Part shown: in pieces, positions 7,546 through 13,534 of the stretch | Numbering within the stretch: the stretch's first letter is position 1 | How the letters are laid out: the number at the start of each line of letters is the position of its first letter | Assembly (NCBI GenBank): GCA_900544465.1 | Contig: UQVT01000020.1 | Coordinates: forward strand, 1-17,894 | DNA length: 17,894 nucleotides | Reading direction: 5' to 3' | Source of the DNA: an uncultured Collinsella sp. | Lineage (GTDB): Bacteria; Actinomycetota; Coriobacteriia; Coriobacteriales; Coriobacteriaceae | Program-made: the position numbers and the translations under genes | Notes under the pieces: model-generated | What the model saw: only the letters and a program-made list of their open reading frames with translations | Told to the model about the DNA's origin: nothing | The model's database searches: none

Positions 7546-8070
7546 TTAGTTCTCCTTACCGACGAACATCTCGGAGACCGTCAGGCCACGGCGAGCCGCG
7601 ACGTCCTCAGGGCTGGAGAGCTCCTTGAGGCCCTCGACGGCAGCCTTGATGATGTTGAGGCCGTTTTCGGTACCGAGGGACTTGGACAGGACGTTCTTGA
7701 TGCCAGCAAGCTCAAAGAGGGGACGCACAGCGCCGCCGGCGATAACGCCGGTACCCTCGACAGCGGGCTTGATGATGATGCGGCCGGCACCAAAGTGGCC
7801 GAGAACCTCGTGCGGGATGGTGCCCTGCTCGGTCACCGGCACGTGGAACATGTTCTTCTTGGCATCGAGAGATGCCTTGGAGATGGCCAGGGGCACCTCA
7901 GCGGACTTGCCCATGCCAACGCCAACGTTGCCCTTGCCGTCGCCAACGACGACGAGAGCGACGAGGCTCATGCGACGACCACCCTTGACGGTCTTCGACA
8001 CGCGGTTGATGTAAACGACGCGCTCCTCGAACTCGGAGGCCTCGCGCTGCTGCTTCTGATTACGAGCCAT
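7546..8070 (-). CDS. rpsE: 30S ribosomal protein S5
   Basis: S5 lies at the 30S solvent side near the mRNA entry site and influences decoding fidelity. The 174 residues contain the double-stranded RNA-binding-like N-terminal domain (EFEERVVYINRVSKTVKGG and GDGKGNVGVGMGKSAEVPLA) and the conserved GTIPHEVLGHFGAGRIIIKP plus ARRGLTVSEMF at the end. AGGAGGT precedes the ATG by nine bases. The gene follows rplR by 14 bases and precedes rpmD by two. Confidence 0.97.
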   Translation of the reverse strand: MARNQKQQREASEFEERVVYINRVSKTVKGGRRMSLVALVVVGDGKGNVGVGMGKSAEVPLAISKASLDAKKNMFHVPVTEQGTIPHEVLGHFGAGRIIIKPAVEGTGVIAGGAVRPLFELAGIKNVLSKSLGTENGLNIIKAAVEGLKELSSPEDVAARRGLTVSEMFVGKEN

Positions 8071-8084
8071 GTGCTACATACCTC

Positions 8085-8453
8085 CTAGAACTCGAGACCG
8101 GCGGCACGAGCACCGTCGGCGAGGGCCTTGACGCGGCCATGGTAGATACGGCCACCGCGATCGAAGGCGACCTTGGTGATGCCGGCCTCGATGGCGCGCT
8201 TGCCAACGAGCTGACCGACCTTCTCCGCAGCCTCCTTGTTCGAGGTGTGGGTGCCCTTGAACTCGGCCTCGAGGGTCGAGGCCGAGACGAGCGTCAGGCT
8301 GGAGCCCTTGCTGTCGTCGATGATCTGGGCATAGATGTTGGCGTTAGTACGGGTCACGCGAAGACGCGGACGCTCGGAGGTACCCGAGACCTTGCCGCGA
8401 ACACGACGCTGACGACGCTTGAGGCCTTCCAGCTTCGCCTTATGCTTGTTCAT
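8085..8453 (-). CDS. rplR: 50S ribosomal protein L18
   Basis: L18 binds 5S rRNA with L5 in the central protuberance. The 122 residues show the basic N-terminus (KLEGLKRRQRRVRGKVSGTS), ERPRLRVTRTNANIYAQIIDD, and the C-terminal KVAFDRGGRIYHGRVKALAD. Length is normal. TAGGAG lies eight bases before the ATG. The 75-base gap from rplF carries a clean hairpin (8482-8503). Confidence 0.97.
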   Translation of the reverse strand: MNKHKAKLEGLKRRQRRVRGKVSGTSERPRLRVTRTNANIYAQIIDDSKGSSLTLVSASTLEAEFKGTHTSNKEAAEKVGQLVGKRAIEAGITKVAFDRGGRIYHGRVKALADGARAAGLEF

Positions 8454-8481
8454 ACGTAAACTCCTAAAAAGGTTGATCTTG

Positions 8482-8503
8482 CCAGCACCTGACGGGGTGC
8501 TGG
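8482..8503 (-). other. Intra-operon hairpin between rplF and rplR
   Basis: A perfect 8-bp stem CCAGCACC with GGTGCTGG closes a six-base loop. A run of five T residues (8470-8466, minus strand) follows eleven bases later, too far away for a standard terminator. It lies 25 bases after the rplF stop. It may be an attenuator, an RNase processing site or a protein-binding element; I cannot tell which. Confidence 0.5.
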
Positions 8504-8528
8504 TCTTATGCGAGTGAGTCGGTTACGA

Positions 8529-9065
8529 CTACTTGGCGGCCTTACCCAGCTTGCGGCGGATGTGCTCGCCAACGTAGTGGATACCCTTGCCCTTGTAAGG
8601 CTCGGGAGGACGATGGCCGCGGATCTCAGCGGCGATCTGACCGACCTGCTGCTTGTTGATACCCTTGACGTTCACGTGGGTGTTGTCGGGAACCTCGAAA
8701 GTGATGCCCTCGGGAGCCTCGACGATCACGGGGTGCGAGAAGCCCAGGGAGAACTCGAGGTTCTTGCCCTTCTGCTGCACGCGGTAACCGACGCCGGCGA
8801 GCTCGAGCTTCTTCTCGAAGCCCTCGGAAACGCCAACAACCATGTTGTGGATGAGGGCGCGGGTGAGGCCGTGGCGGGCACGGGTCTCACGCTCGTCGTC
8901 GGGACGGGAAACGGTGAGGACGTTGTCCTCGACGTTGATAGCGAGCTTCTCAAAGACATCGAGCTCGAGCTGGCCCTTGGGGCCCTTGACGACAACGTTG
9001 TTGCCGTTGACTGCCACTTCGACTCCGGCGGGAATCTGGACAGGCTTATTACCGATACGAGACAC
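8529..9065 (-). CDS. rplF: 50S ribosomal protein L6 (GTG start)
   Basis: L6 binds 23S rRNA close to the factor-binding site. The 178 residues contain two repeated L6 domains and the signature PEPYKGKGIHYVGEHIRRK near the C-terminus; the N-terminus SRIGNKPVQIPAGVEV is typical. Initiation is at GTG (9065-9063) with AAGGAG six bases upstream. It follows rpsH by 33 bases. Confidence 0.97.
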   Translation of the reverse strand: MSRIGNKPVQIPAGVEVAVNGNNVVVKGPKGQLELDVFEKLAINVEDNVLTVSRPDDERETRARHGLTRALIHNMVVGVSEGFEKKLELAGVGYRVQQKGKNLEFSLGFSHPVIVEAPEGITFEVPDNTHVNVKGINKQQVGQIAAEIRGHRPPEPYKGKGIHYVGEHIRRKLGKAAK

Positions 9066-9098
9066 GGTGATCTCCTTTCCTTCTACCTACCGAGCGAA

Positions 9099-9497
9099 TT
9101 ACCAGACGTAAGCGATGACCTCGCCGCCGACGTTGTGCTTGCGAGCATCGCGGTCGGTCATGACGCCATGGCTGGTGGAAATAATGGCGGTACCAAGGCC
9201 ACCGCGGACGCGGGGCATGTCGGCAACGCCGGTGTACTTACGCAGGCCCGGCTTGGAAATGCGGCGGATGCCGTTGATGACCTTAGCCTTCTTGGGACCA
9301 TACTTAAGCGTGATGTGCAGAGTCTTCTGGGGAACGGTGTCCTCGACATCGTAGCCCTCGATGTAGCCCTCCTCGTGCAGAACACGAGCGATCTCGACGA
9401 GCTTCTTGCTGCTCGGCATGGAGACCGTGGCCTTGTTCACAGAGTTAGCGTTACGGATGCGCGTAAGCATATCTGCGATCGGGTCTGTAAGGTTCAT
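9099..9497 (-). CDS. rpsH: 30S ribosomal protein S8
   Basis: S8 is a primary 16S rRNA-binding protein and, in E. coli, the repressor of the spc operon through a site near the rplE start. The 132 residues begin MNLTDPIADMLTRIRNAN and end with the signature STSHGVMTDRDARKHNVGGE, both diagnostic. GGAG lies seven bases before the ATG. A structured 119-base gap separates it from rpsN; the gene is followed by rplF. Confidence 0.97.
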   Translation of the reverse strand: MNLTDPIADMLTRIRNANSVNKATVSMPSSKKLVEIARVLHEEGYIEGYDVEDTVPQKTLHITLKYGPKKAKVINGIRRISKPGLRKYTGVADMPRVRGGLGTAIISTSHGVMTDRDARKHNVGGEVIAYVW

Positions 9498-9538
9498 ACA
9501 GATTCTCCTTCGTTCTTGATGAACACGTGCTCTTGGTT

Positions 9539-9604
9539 CTTCGCCGCCCTTAACGGCAAAGCCTTTTTAGCGCGTTTTCCCTGTTCCAAACTGATGCTTG
9601 AAAC
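9539..9604 (-). other. Two hairpins in the rpsN-rpsH gap
   Basis: The 119-base gap 9498-9616 has no ORF I would call. On the minus strand it can form GTTTCAA with TTGGAAC (9598-9604 with 9583-9589, eight-base loop, one G-U pair) and CTTTGCCG with CGGCGAAG (9554-9561 with 9539-9546, seven-base loop, one G-U pair). Neither is followed by a U-tract. They could be regulatory for S8 or simply processing sites. Confidence 0.35.
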
Positions 9605-9616
9605 GCTGGTAGTGAC

Positions 9617-9802
9617 TTACCAGCTGGCCTTCTTAACGCCGGGAAGCTCGCCCTTGAGTGCAAGCTCGCGGAAGCAGACACGGCACAGGCCGAACTTGCG
9701 GTACACAGAGTGCGGACGGCCGCAGCGCTGGCAGCGCGTGTACTCACGAGTAGAGAACTTCTGCTTGCGATTGCACTTGACGATCATCGATGTCTTAGCC
9801 AC
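9617..9802 (-). CDS. rpsN: 30S ribosomal protein S14, zinc-type (type Z)
   Basis: S14 is part of the 30S head near the A site. At 61 residues it is the short form with a zinc knuckle, Cys24-x2-Cys27 and Cys40-x2-Cys43 (RCQRCGRPH and CRVCFREL), and ends with the usual LPGVKKASW. Initiation is at GTG (9802-9800) with GAGGAGG six bases upstream. Genomes with this form often carry a zinc-free paralogue elsewhere; none is in this window. Confidence 0.97.
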   Translation of the reverse strand: MAKTSMIVKCNRKQKFSTREYTRCQRCGRPHSVYRKFGLCRVCFRELALKGELPGVKKASW

Positions 9803-9836
9803 TTATATCCTCCTCACATAGAATATTGTTCGCCCC

Positions 9837-9866
9837 AAGCGCCGCCCCCTTGTGGGAACGGCGCTT
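9837..9866 (-). other. Strong 13-bp hairpin between rplE and rpsN
   Basis: On the minus strand AAGCGCCGUUCCC pairs with GGGGGCGGCGCUU through 13 continuous pairs, two of them G-U, around an ACAA tetraloop. It begins 16 bases after the rplE stop. No U-tract follows, so it is not an intrinsic terminator. The G-U pairs occupy one arm only, which argues for an RNA rather than a DNA function. Confidence 0.6.
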
Positions 9867-9881
9867 ATAGGGCAGGTGAAC

Positions 9882-10439
9882 CTATTTCTTGAACGGGAAA
9901 CCGAAGGCGTCCAGAAGGGCCTTGGCCTCCTCATCGGTGTTGGCGGTGGTCACGAAAGTGATGTCCATACCACGCTGGTGATCGACGGAGTCGAAGTCGA
10001 TCTCGGGGAAGATGAGCTGCTCGGTGACGCCCATGGAGAAGTTACCACGGCCGTCGAAGCTCTTGGCGGAGATGCCGCGGAAGTCGCGGATACGGGGGAT
10101 CGCGACGGAGGTCAGACGATCGAAGAACTCCCACATACGGTCGCCACGCAGGGTAACCTTGCAGCCGATCGGCATACCGGCGCGCAGGCGGAAGGTAGCG
10201 ATGGACTTGCGGGCACGGGTGATCATCGGCTGCTGACCGGTGATGGCGCGCAGGTCGCGCACGGCACCGTCGATGGCCTTGGAATCGGTAGCGGCCTCGC
10301 CGACACCCATGTTCACGACGATCTTCTCAAACTTGGGGATCATCATGACGTTCTCGTACTGGAACTTGTCCTGAAGCTGCTGCTTGACCTCGTTGTTGTA
10401 CTTGGTCTTCAGACGCGGCACATACTTCTCTTCTGCCAT
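9882..10439 (-). CDS. rplE: 50S ribosomal protein L5
   Basis: L5 binds 5S rRNA and forms the bridge from the central protuberance to the 30S head. The 185 residues include MIPKFEKIVVNMGVGEA, TGQQPMITRARKSIATFRLR, GMPIGCKVTLRG and FPEIDFDSVDHQRGMDITFV, all conserved. AAGGAG lies six bases before the ATG. In most bacteria rplN and rplX come directly before this gene; here they are absent, and the gene is the first of the preserved ribosomal block, with its own leader and candidate promoter. Confidence 0.97.
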   Translation of the reverse strand: MAEEKYVPRLKTKYNNEVKQQLQDKFQYENVMMIPKFEKIVVNMGVGEAATDSKAIDGAVRDLRAITGQQPMITRARKSIATFRLRAGMPIGCKVTLRGDRMWEFFDRLTSVAIPRIRDFRGISAKSFDGRGNFSMGVTEQLIFPEIDFDSVDHQRGMDITFVTTANTDEEAKALLDAFGFPFKK

Positions 10440-10570
10440 TGTTCACTCCTTCTTGGGGTTTTAAGCACGGGGCGTGGCCACGATGGGTTGTCCTCGTGCC
10501 TCCTGGCTGCATCCGCGCCGCTCATGGCATTTTGCGGTTTGGACTCGACGCAGCAGGAGCCGACAAAACA
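10440..10570 (-). promoter_or_regulatory. Structured 5' leader of rplE
   Basis: If the promoter at 10577-10605 is real, the message has about 130 untranslated bases. On the minus strand 10560-10547 can pair with 10513-10498 over about 14 pairs with two single-base bulges, enclosing a CCGC/GCGG inner stem (10537-10534 with 10521-10518). A second stem CACGA/TCGTG (10498-10494 with 10483-10479) follows before the ribosome-binding site. This would suit control by a ribosomal protein such as S8 or L5; the regulator is inference. No rplX remnant was found here. Confidence 0.4.
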
Positions 10571-10576
10571 ATCGGT

Positions 10577-10605
10577 ACTATACGCGCATCGGGAGCGTAT
10601 TTCCA
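10577..10605 (-). promoter_or_regulatory. Candidate promoter for rplE operon
   Basis: TGGAAA (10605-10600) and TATAGT (10582-10577) lie 17 bases apart on the minus strand, matching four and five of six consensus positions. Transcription would start near 10570. It is the best match in the 300-base gap between xdhC and rplE and would explain how the operon is expressed without the usual S10/spc upstream genes. Confidence 0.5.
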
Positions 10606-10667
10606 GAAAAACCTCGTCTGCCTGCACAACTCCACAACTCCCCCGCACAAATGGGTCCCAAAAAGCT

Positions 10668-10721
10668 GTTGCGGTGAAATAGTTCCTGGCCGACCGCCCG
10701 TCGGAACTATTTCACCGCAAC
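10668..10721. repeat. REP-like palindrome, copy 1
   Basis: Two perfect 19-bp arms (10668-10686 and 10703-10721) begin GTTGCGGTGAAATA and flank a 16-base centre. It shares its 14-base outer arm, in the same form, with the palindrome at 13440-13510, and both are followed on the plus strand by a G-rich GGGGAC segment. Copy 1 lies 19 bases beyond the xdhC stop; on the minus strand five T residues follow within four bases, so it can also serve as an xdhC terminator. Confidence 0.85.
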
Positions 10722-10740
10722 TTATTGGTGGGGACGGGGA

Positions 10741-11784
10741 TTAGCGCTTGCGGGGGATGAGTTTGGTGCGACGCAGGTGGATCATCTCGGCTGCGATGGA
10801 GACGGCGATCTCCTCGGGATCCTCTGCCTCGATGGCAACGCCGATCGGAAGGTGCAGCTCGTCGATCTGGTCCTGCGTAAAACCTTCCTGCTCCAGGCGG
10901 GCACGCACAAAGGCCGTCTTGCGGCGCGAACCCAGACAGCCCAGGTAGGCAGGCTTGGCACGCATGGCCTGAATCACCACGTCGATATCGGACTTGTGAC
11001 CCGCCGTGGCGACGACCACCAAGTCGCGCGGGCCGATGGGGCACTGCTTGCTCAGGCTCTTGTAGTCGACCAGGCGACGATCGTAGACACCGGGCACCCA
11101 TTCGGGCGTCAACGTGCCGGGGCGGTCATCGCAGGCCACGACGGCAAAGCCCGCCGCCGTGAGCACGCGCGCCGTCGCGGCGCCCACGTGTCCGCAGCCA
11201 AAGATGTAGGTCAGGCCCTCGGGGCAGAGCGTCTCGATGTGCGCCGCGGGAATCTCAGAGGCAGCGTTGGTGTAGGTGACGTTACTCCCCTCCTCCACCA
11301 GCGAAAGCCCGGGGCAGCCCGCAATGGTATGGCGCGATGCCTCGCCATGGTACTCGGCCACATCGCCCTCGAGCGCGCTCGCGATAAACGGCTCAAAGTC
11401 GATGACGAAGTCGCCGATGCGCCGATAGACCAAGACGTCGGTAATTTCCTGGAACAACGGTGCCTGGATCGCATCCAGATGCAGATAGCACAGGCAGATG
11501 GCTCCACCGCAGATCATACCGGTATCGGAGTTCTCGCCGCCCATGGTGTAGCGGACCAGACGCGACTGTCCCGCGTTCAGGAGCTCGCGCGCCTCGTCCA
11601 GCGCAAAGAGCTCGATCTTGCCGCCGCCGATGGTGCCCGCCTGGCTACCGTCGGCAAAGACGGCCATCCAGGCACCCACGCCGCGCGGCGACGACCCCGC
11701 CGTGCCGGCCACGACCACGAGCTCGCACGTCTCGCCAGCACGCAGGGCGACAAGCGCCGCATTCACAACATCGAGCTTTTCCAT
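10741..11784 (-). CDS. xdhC: XdhC/CoxI family molybdenum hydroxylase maturation protein
   Basis: XdhC proteins bind the molybdenum cofactor and help insert its terminal sulfur (or, in selenium systems, probably selenium) before delivery to xanthine dehydrogenase-type enzymes. The 347 residues show the N-terminal XdhC/CoxI domain (GSSPRGVGAWMAVFADGS and GTIGGGKIE near 30-58; TGMICGG near 88) and a C-terminal Rossmann domain (YIFGCGHVGAATARVL near 193-208; LGCLGSRRK; LPIGVAIEAEDPEEIAVSI). Length is normal for the two-domain form. It starts nine bases after the yqeB stop with AAGGCGG before the ATG, so the two are cotranscribed. The hydroxylase it serves is not in the window. Confidence 0.9.
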   Translation of the reverse strand: MEKLDVVNAALVALRAGETCELVVVAGTAGSSPRGVGAWMAVFADGSQAGTIGGGKIELFALDEARELLNAGQSRLVRYTMGGENSDTGMICGGAICLCYLHLDAIQAPLFQEITDVLVYRRIGDFVIDFEPFIASALEGDVAEYHGEASRHTIAGCPGLSLVEEGSNVTYTNAASEIPAAHIETLCPEGLTYIFGCGHVGAATARVLTAAGFAVVACDDRPGTLTPEWVPGVYDRRLVDYKSLSKQCPIGPRDLVVVATAGHKSDIDVVIQAMRAKPAYLGCLGSRRKTAFVRARLEQEGFTQDQIDELHLPIGVAIEAEDPEEIAVSIAAEMIHLRRTKLIPRKR

Positions 11785-11793
11785 TGCCGCCTT

Positions 11794-12588
11794 CTATCCT
11801 CTAAAGATATCGGTGAGCATAGCGAGTGCCTCGAGCACGCCGCCGCCGACCGACGTCGCCTTGTCCGAAATGTAGTTGATATAGCTGGCATCGCCGCGCG
11901 GATCGACATCAGCGCATTTAAAGCCCTCAGTCACCTGCACGCCGTTCGCCAAAAGCCCGCGCAGACAGCCGTCAATCTGCGTGACCATGGGAGTATCACC
12001 CGCATACCCGATCACATCGCCAGCACTCACGATGTCGCCGATCGCGCGGTCGGACCGAAACACGCCGGCGGCGGGGCTGTGGATAACGCGCTCCCTGCCA
12101 TAGCCGGCGATCACGCCCGGCACGCCCGTGTTGAGCTGGGGCGAACCTTGGGTAATGACACGGCCCAAAAAATGCCCGCGCATAGTCTCGACCACGGCAT
12201 CGCAATCAACCGGCGCGGTAAAGCCCGGCCCCACGGCGATGACGGCAGGCGCCATGTCGCGCGTGGTGCCCAGGTTGCGCTTGGCTAAAATCGCGTCGAC
12301 CACGGCAGCGGGTTTAAGCTCATCGAGCATCTTGGCCTGGGGGTCTACCACGACGGCGACGTCTCCGGCCTCGGTAATTGCAAGCGCCTCTGCCGGCGTC
12401 TGCGCCAAGCGAGCGCGAATGCCCTCGACCTGGACCTCGCCCAGGCGAATGGCCTCGCAAAAACTGATTGTGCGGCGGATGCACGTGGGAACCGCGATAT
12501 CGGCCATAACGACCGACACGCCGGCGCGCACCAAACGGGCGGCGACGCCCGTGGCAATATCGCCGGCGCCGCGAACATAAACGAGCAT
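11794..12588 (-). CDS. yqeB: Selenium-dependent molybdenum hydroxylase accessory protein YqeB
   Basis: This is the EF2563/YqeB family, known from phylogenetic profiling as a marker of selenium-dependent molybdenum hydroxylases; its exact reaction is unknown. The 264 residues open with a Rossmann-like VRGAGDIATGVAARL (4-18), then VPTCIRRTISFCEAI with Cys in a conserved position, and a C-terminal part that resembles a biotinyl/lipoyl-like beta-barrel (HSPAAGVFRSDRAIGDIVSA and VTQIDGCLRGLL). GGAGGTG lies eight bases before the ATG. It is divergent from yqeC across a 102-base promoter region and leads into xdhC, matching a dedicated cofactor module. Confidence 0.9.
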   Translation of the reverse strand: MLVYVRGAGDIATGVAARLVRAGVSVVMADIAVPTCIRRTISFCEAIRLGEVQVEGIRARLAQTPAEALAITEAGDVAVVVDPQAKMLDELKPAAVVDAILAKRNLGTTRDMAPAVIAVGPGFTAPVDCDAVVETMRGHFLGRVITQGSPQLNTGVPGVIAGYGRERVIHSPAAGVFRSDRAIGDIVSAGDVIGYAGDTPMVTQIDGCLRGLLANGVQVTEGFKCADVDPRGDASYINYISDKATSVGGGVLEALAMLTDIFRG

Positions 12589-12690
12589 TCCCGGGGCACC
12601 TCCCTGTGCTACGGTTTGAGCAGAGCAAAAGCGGTTCGACCGCTACTCTGATGATTATTTATTATCACAGTATTATACGGCGGTGAACAG
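12589..12690. promoter_or_regulatory. Divergent yqeB/yqeC promoter region
   Basis: This 102-base region separates two divergent genes and contains the most AT-rich stretch of the neighbourhood (about 12650-12680). A perfect TATAAT lies on the minus strand at 12677-12672, without a good -35. Two dyads are visible: AGCGGT-TCG-ACCGCT (12630-12644) and an imperfect TGATGAT/ATTATCA (12649-12667). These could be operators or, for the first, a hairpin in the yqeB leader. No regulator gene lies alongside. Confidence 0.4.
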
Positions 12691-13425
12691 ATGGAAACGG
12701 TTAGCGGCAATCTTGCCTCGGCGCTCAGGATCAAGCCGAGCATTACCGCGATTATCGGCAGCGGCGGCAAGTCGACCTTGCTGAAGGCGCTGGGTCTCGA
12801 GCTCATGCGCGCTGGCGGCCGCGTGCTCCTCTGCACCACCACGCATATGCTTCCCGTTGCCGGCGTGCCATGGGACGGGTCGAATCGTCGCCTGGACGCC
12901 GCGCCTTGGAAGCCGGGCACCTCGCATGTCCCCGGTTGCACCTGCGAGGCATGCGCGGGCATGAGCCGCGGAAGTATCTGCCAGGCGGGTGTTTTGGACC
13001 CGGAGACGGGCAAACTCTCCTCCCCTGCCGAGCCGCTCGACCAGCTGGCGCAGCGCTTTGACTACGTCCTGGCCGAGGCGGACGGCAGCAAGCGGCTCCC
13101 GCTCAAGGCGCATGCCCCGTGGGAGCCGGTCGTTCCCGCCGGCACGGCCAACGTCATCTGGCTCGTCGGCGCCTCGGGGCTCAGCAAGCCCATCAACGAA
13201 GCCGTCCACCGCCCCGAGCTCTTTTGCGAGCGTTGCGGCTGCGAGCTCACCGACATCGCCACGCCCGAGCGCGTCGCCCAGGTGCTCAATGCCGAGATGC
13301 AGGCGCTGAAACTCAGCACCGCACGCGTCATGCTCAACCAAGTCGACACGCTCAGCGACCCCACGATGGCCGACCGCTTCGAGGCAGCCCTCGGCCGCCC
13401 CGTCGTCGCCAGCAGCCTCAAATAG
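12691..13425 (+). CDS. yqeC: Putative selenium cofactor biosynthesis protein YqeC
   Basis: YqeC is a P-loop protein found with selenium-dependent molybdenum hydroxylases and thought to help form the labile selenium cofactor; its reaction is not established. The 244 residues contain a Walker A-like IIGSGGKST (21-29), LLCTTTHM (46-53), AEADGSKRLPLKAHAPWEPV (128-147) and HRPELF (173-178), all recognisable family motifs. Two cysteine clusters are notable: Cys83, 85, 88 (with Cys97 nearby) and Cys179, 182, 184, which could bind metal or handle selenide. It is the only plus-strand gene here, divergent from yqeB and convergent with hydA. The codons near the ATG lack a strong Shine-Dalgarno. Confidence 0.88.
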   Translation: METVSGNLASALRIKPSITAIIGSGGKSTLLKALGLELMRAGGRVLLCTTTHMLPVAGVPWDGSNRRLDAAPWKPGTSHVPGCTCEACAGMSRGSICQAGVLDPETGKLSSPAEPLDQLAQRFDYVLAEADGSKRLPLKAHAPWEPVVPAGTANVIWLVGASGLSKPINEAVHRPELFCERCGCELTDIATPERVAQVLNAEMQALKLSTARVMLNQVDTLSDPTMADRFEAALGRPVVASSLK

Positions 13426-13439
13426 CCGGCCCCATCTCG

Positions 13440-13510
13440 TCAGTTGCGGTGAAATACGGACTGTTTGGCCGCCAAACGGCCGCAAACAGTCCGTATTTCA
13501 CCGCAACTGA
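13440..13510. repeat. REP-like palindrome, copy 2
   Basis: Perfect 28-bp arms (13440-13467 and 13483-13510) flank a 15-base centre that itself contains further GGCCG/CGGCC symmetry. The outer GTTGCGGTGAAATA is shared with copy 1 at 10668-10721, as is a trailing GGGGAC on the plus strand. It lies in the 109-base gap between the convergent yqeC and hydA stops, where its hairpin could end transcription both ways, although no T-tract follows on either strand. Confidence 0.88.
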
Positions 13511-13534
13511 GGAGGGGACACGGCATCTTTGCTG

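Noticed and set aside
10409..10648. 79-codon minus-strand ORF running into rplE in another frame
   Set aside because: No resemblance to L24 or any family I know; it overlaps the rplE start and the candidate promoter.
10777..12288. 503-codon plus-strand ORF
   Set aside because: Antisense to xdhC and yqeB, both of which carry recognisable motifs.
12673..13485. 270-codon minus-strand ORF opposite yqeC
   Set aside because: yqeC on the plus strand has Walker A-like and family motifs; the opposite frame has none and its start lies inside the palindrome.
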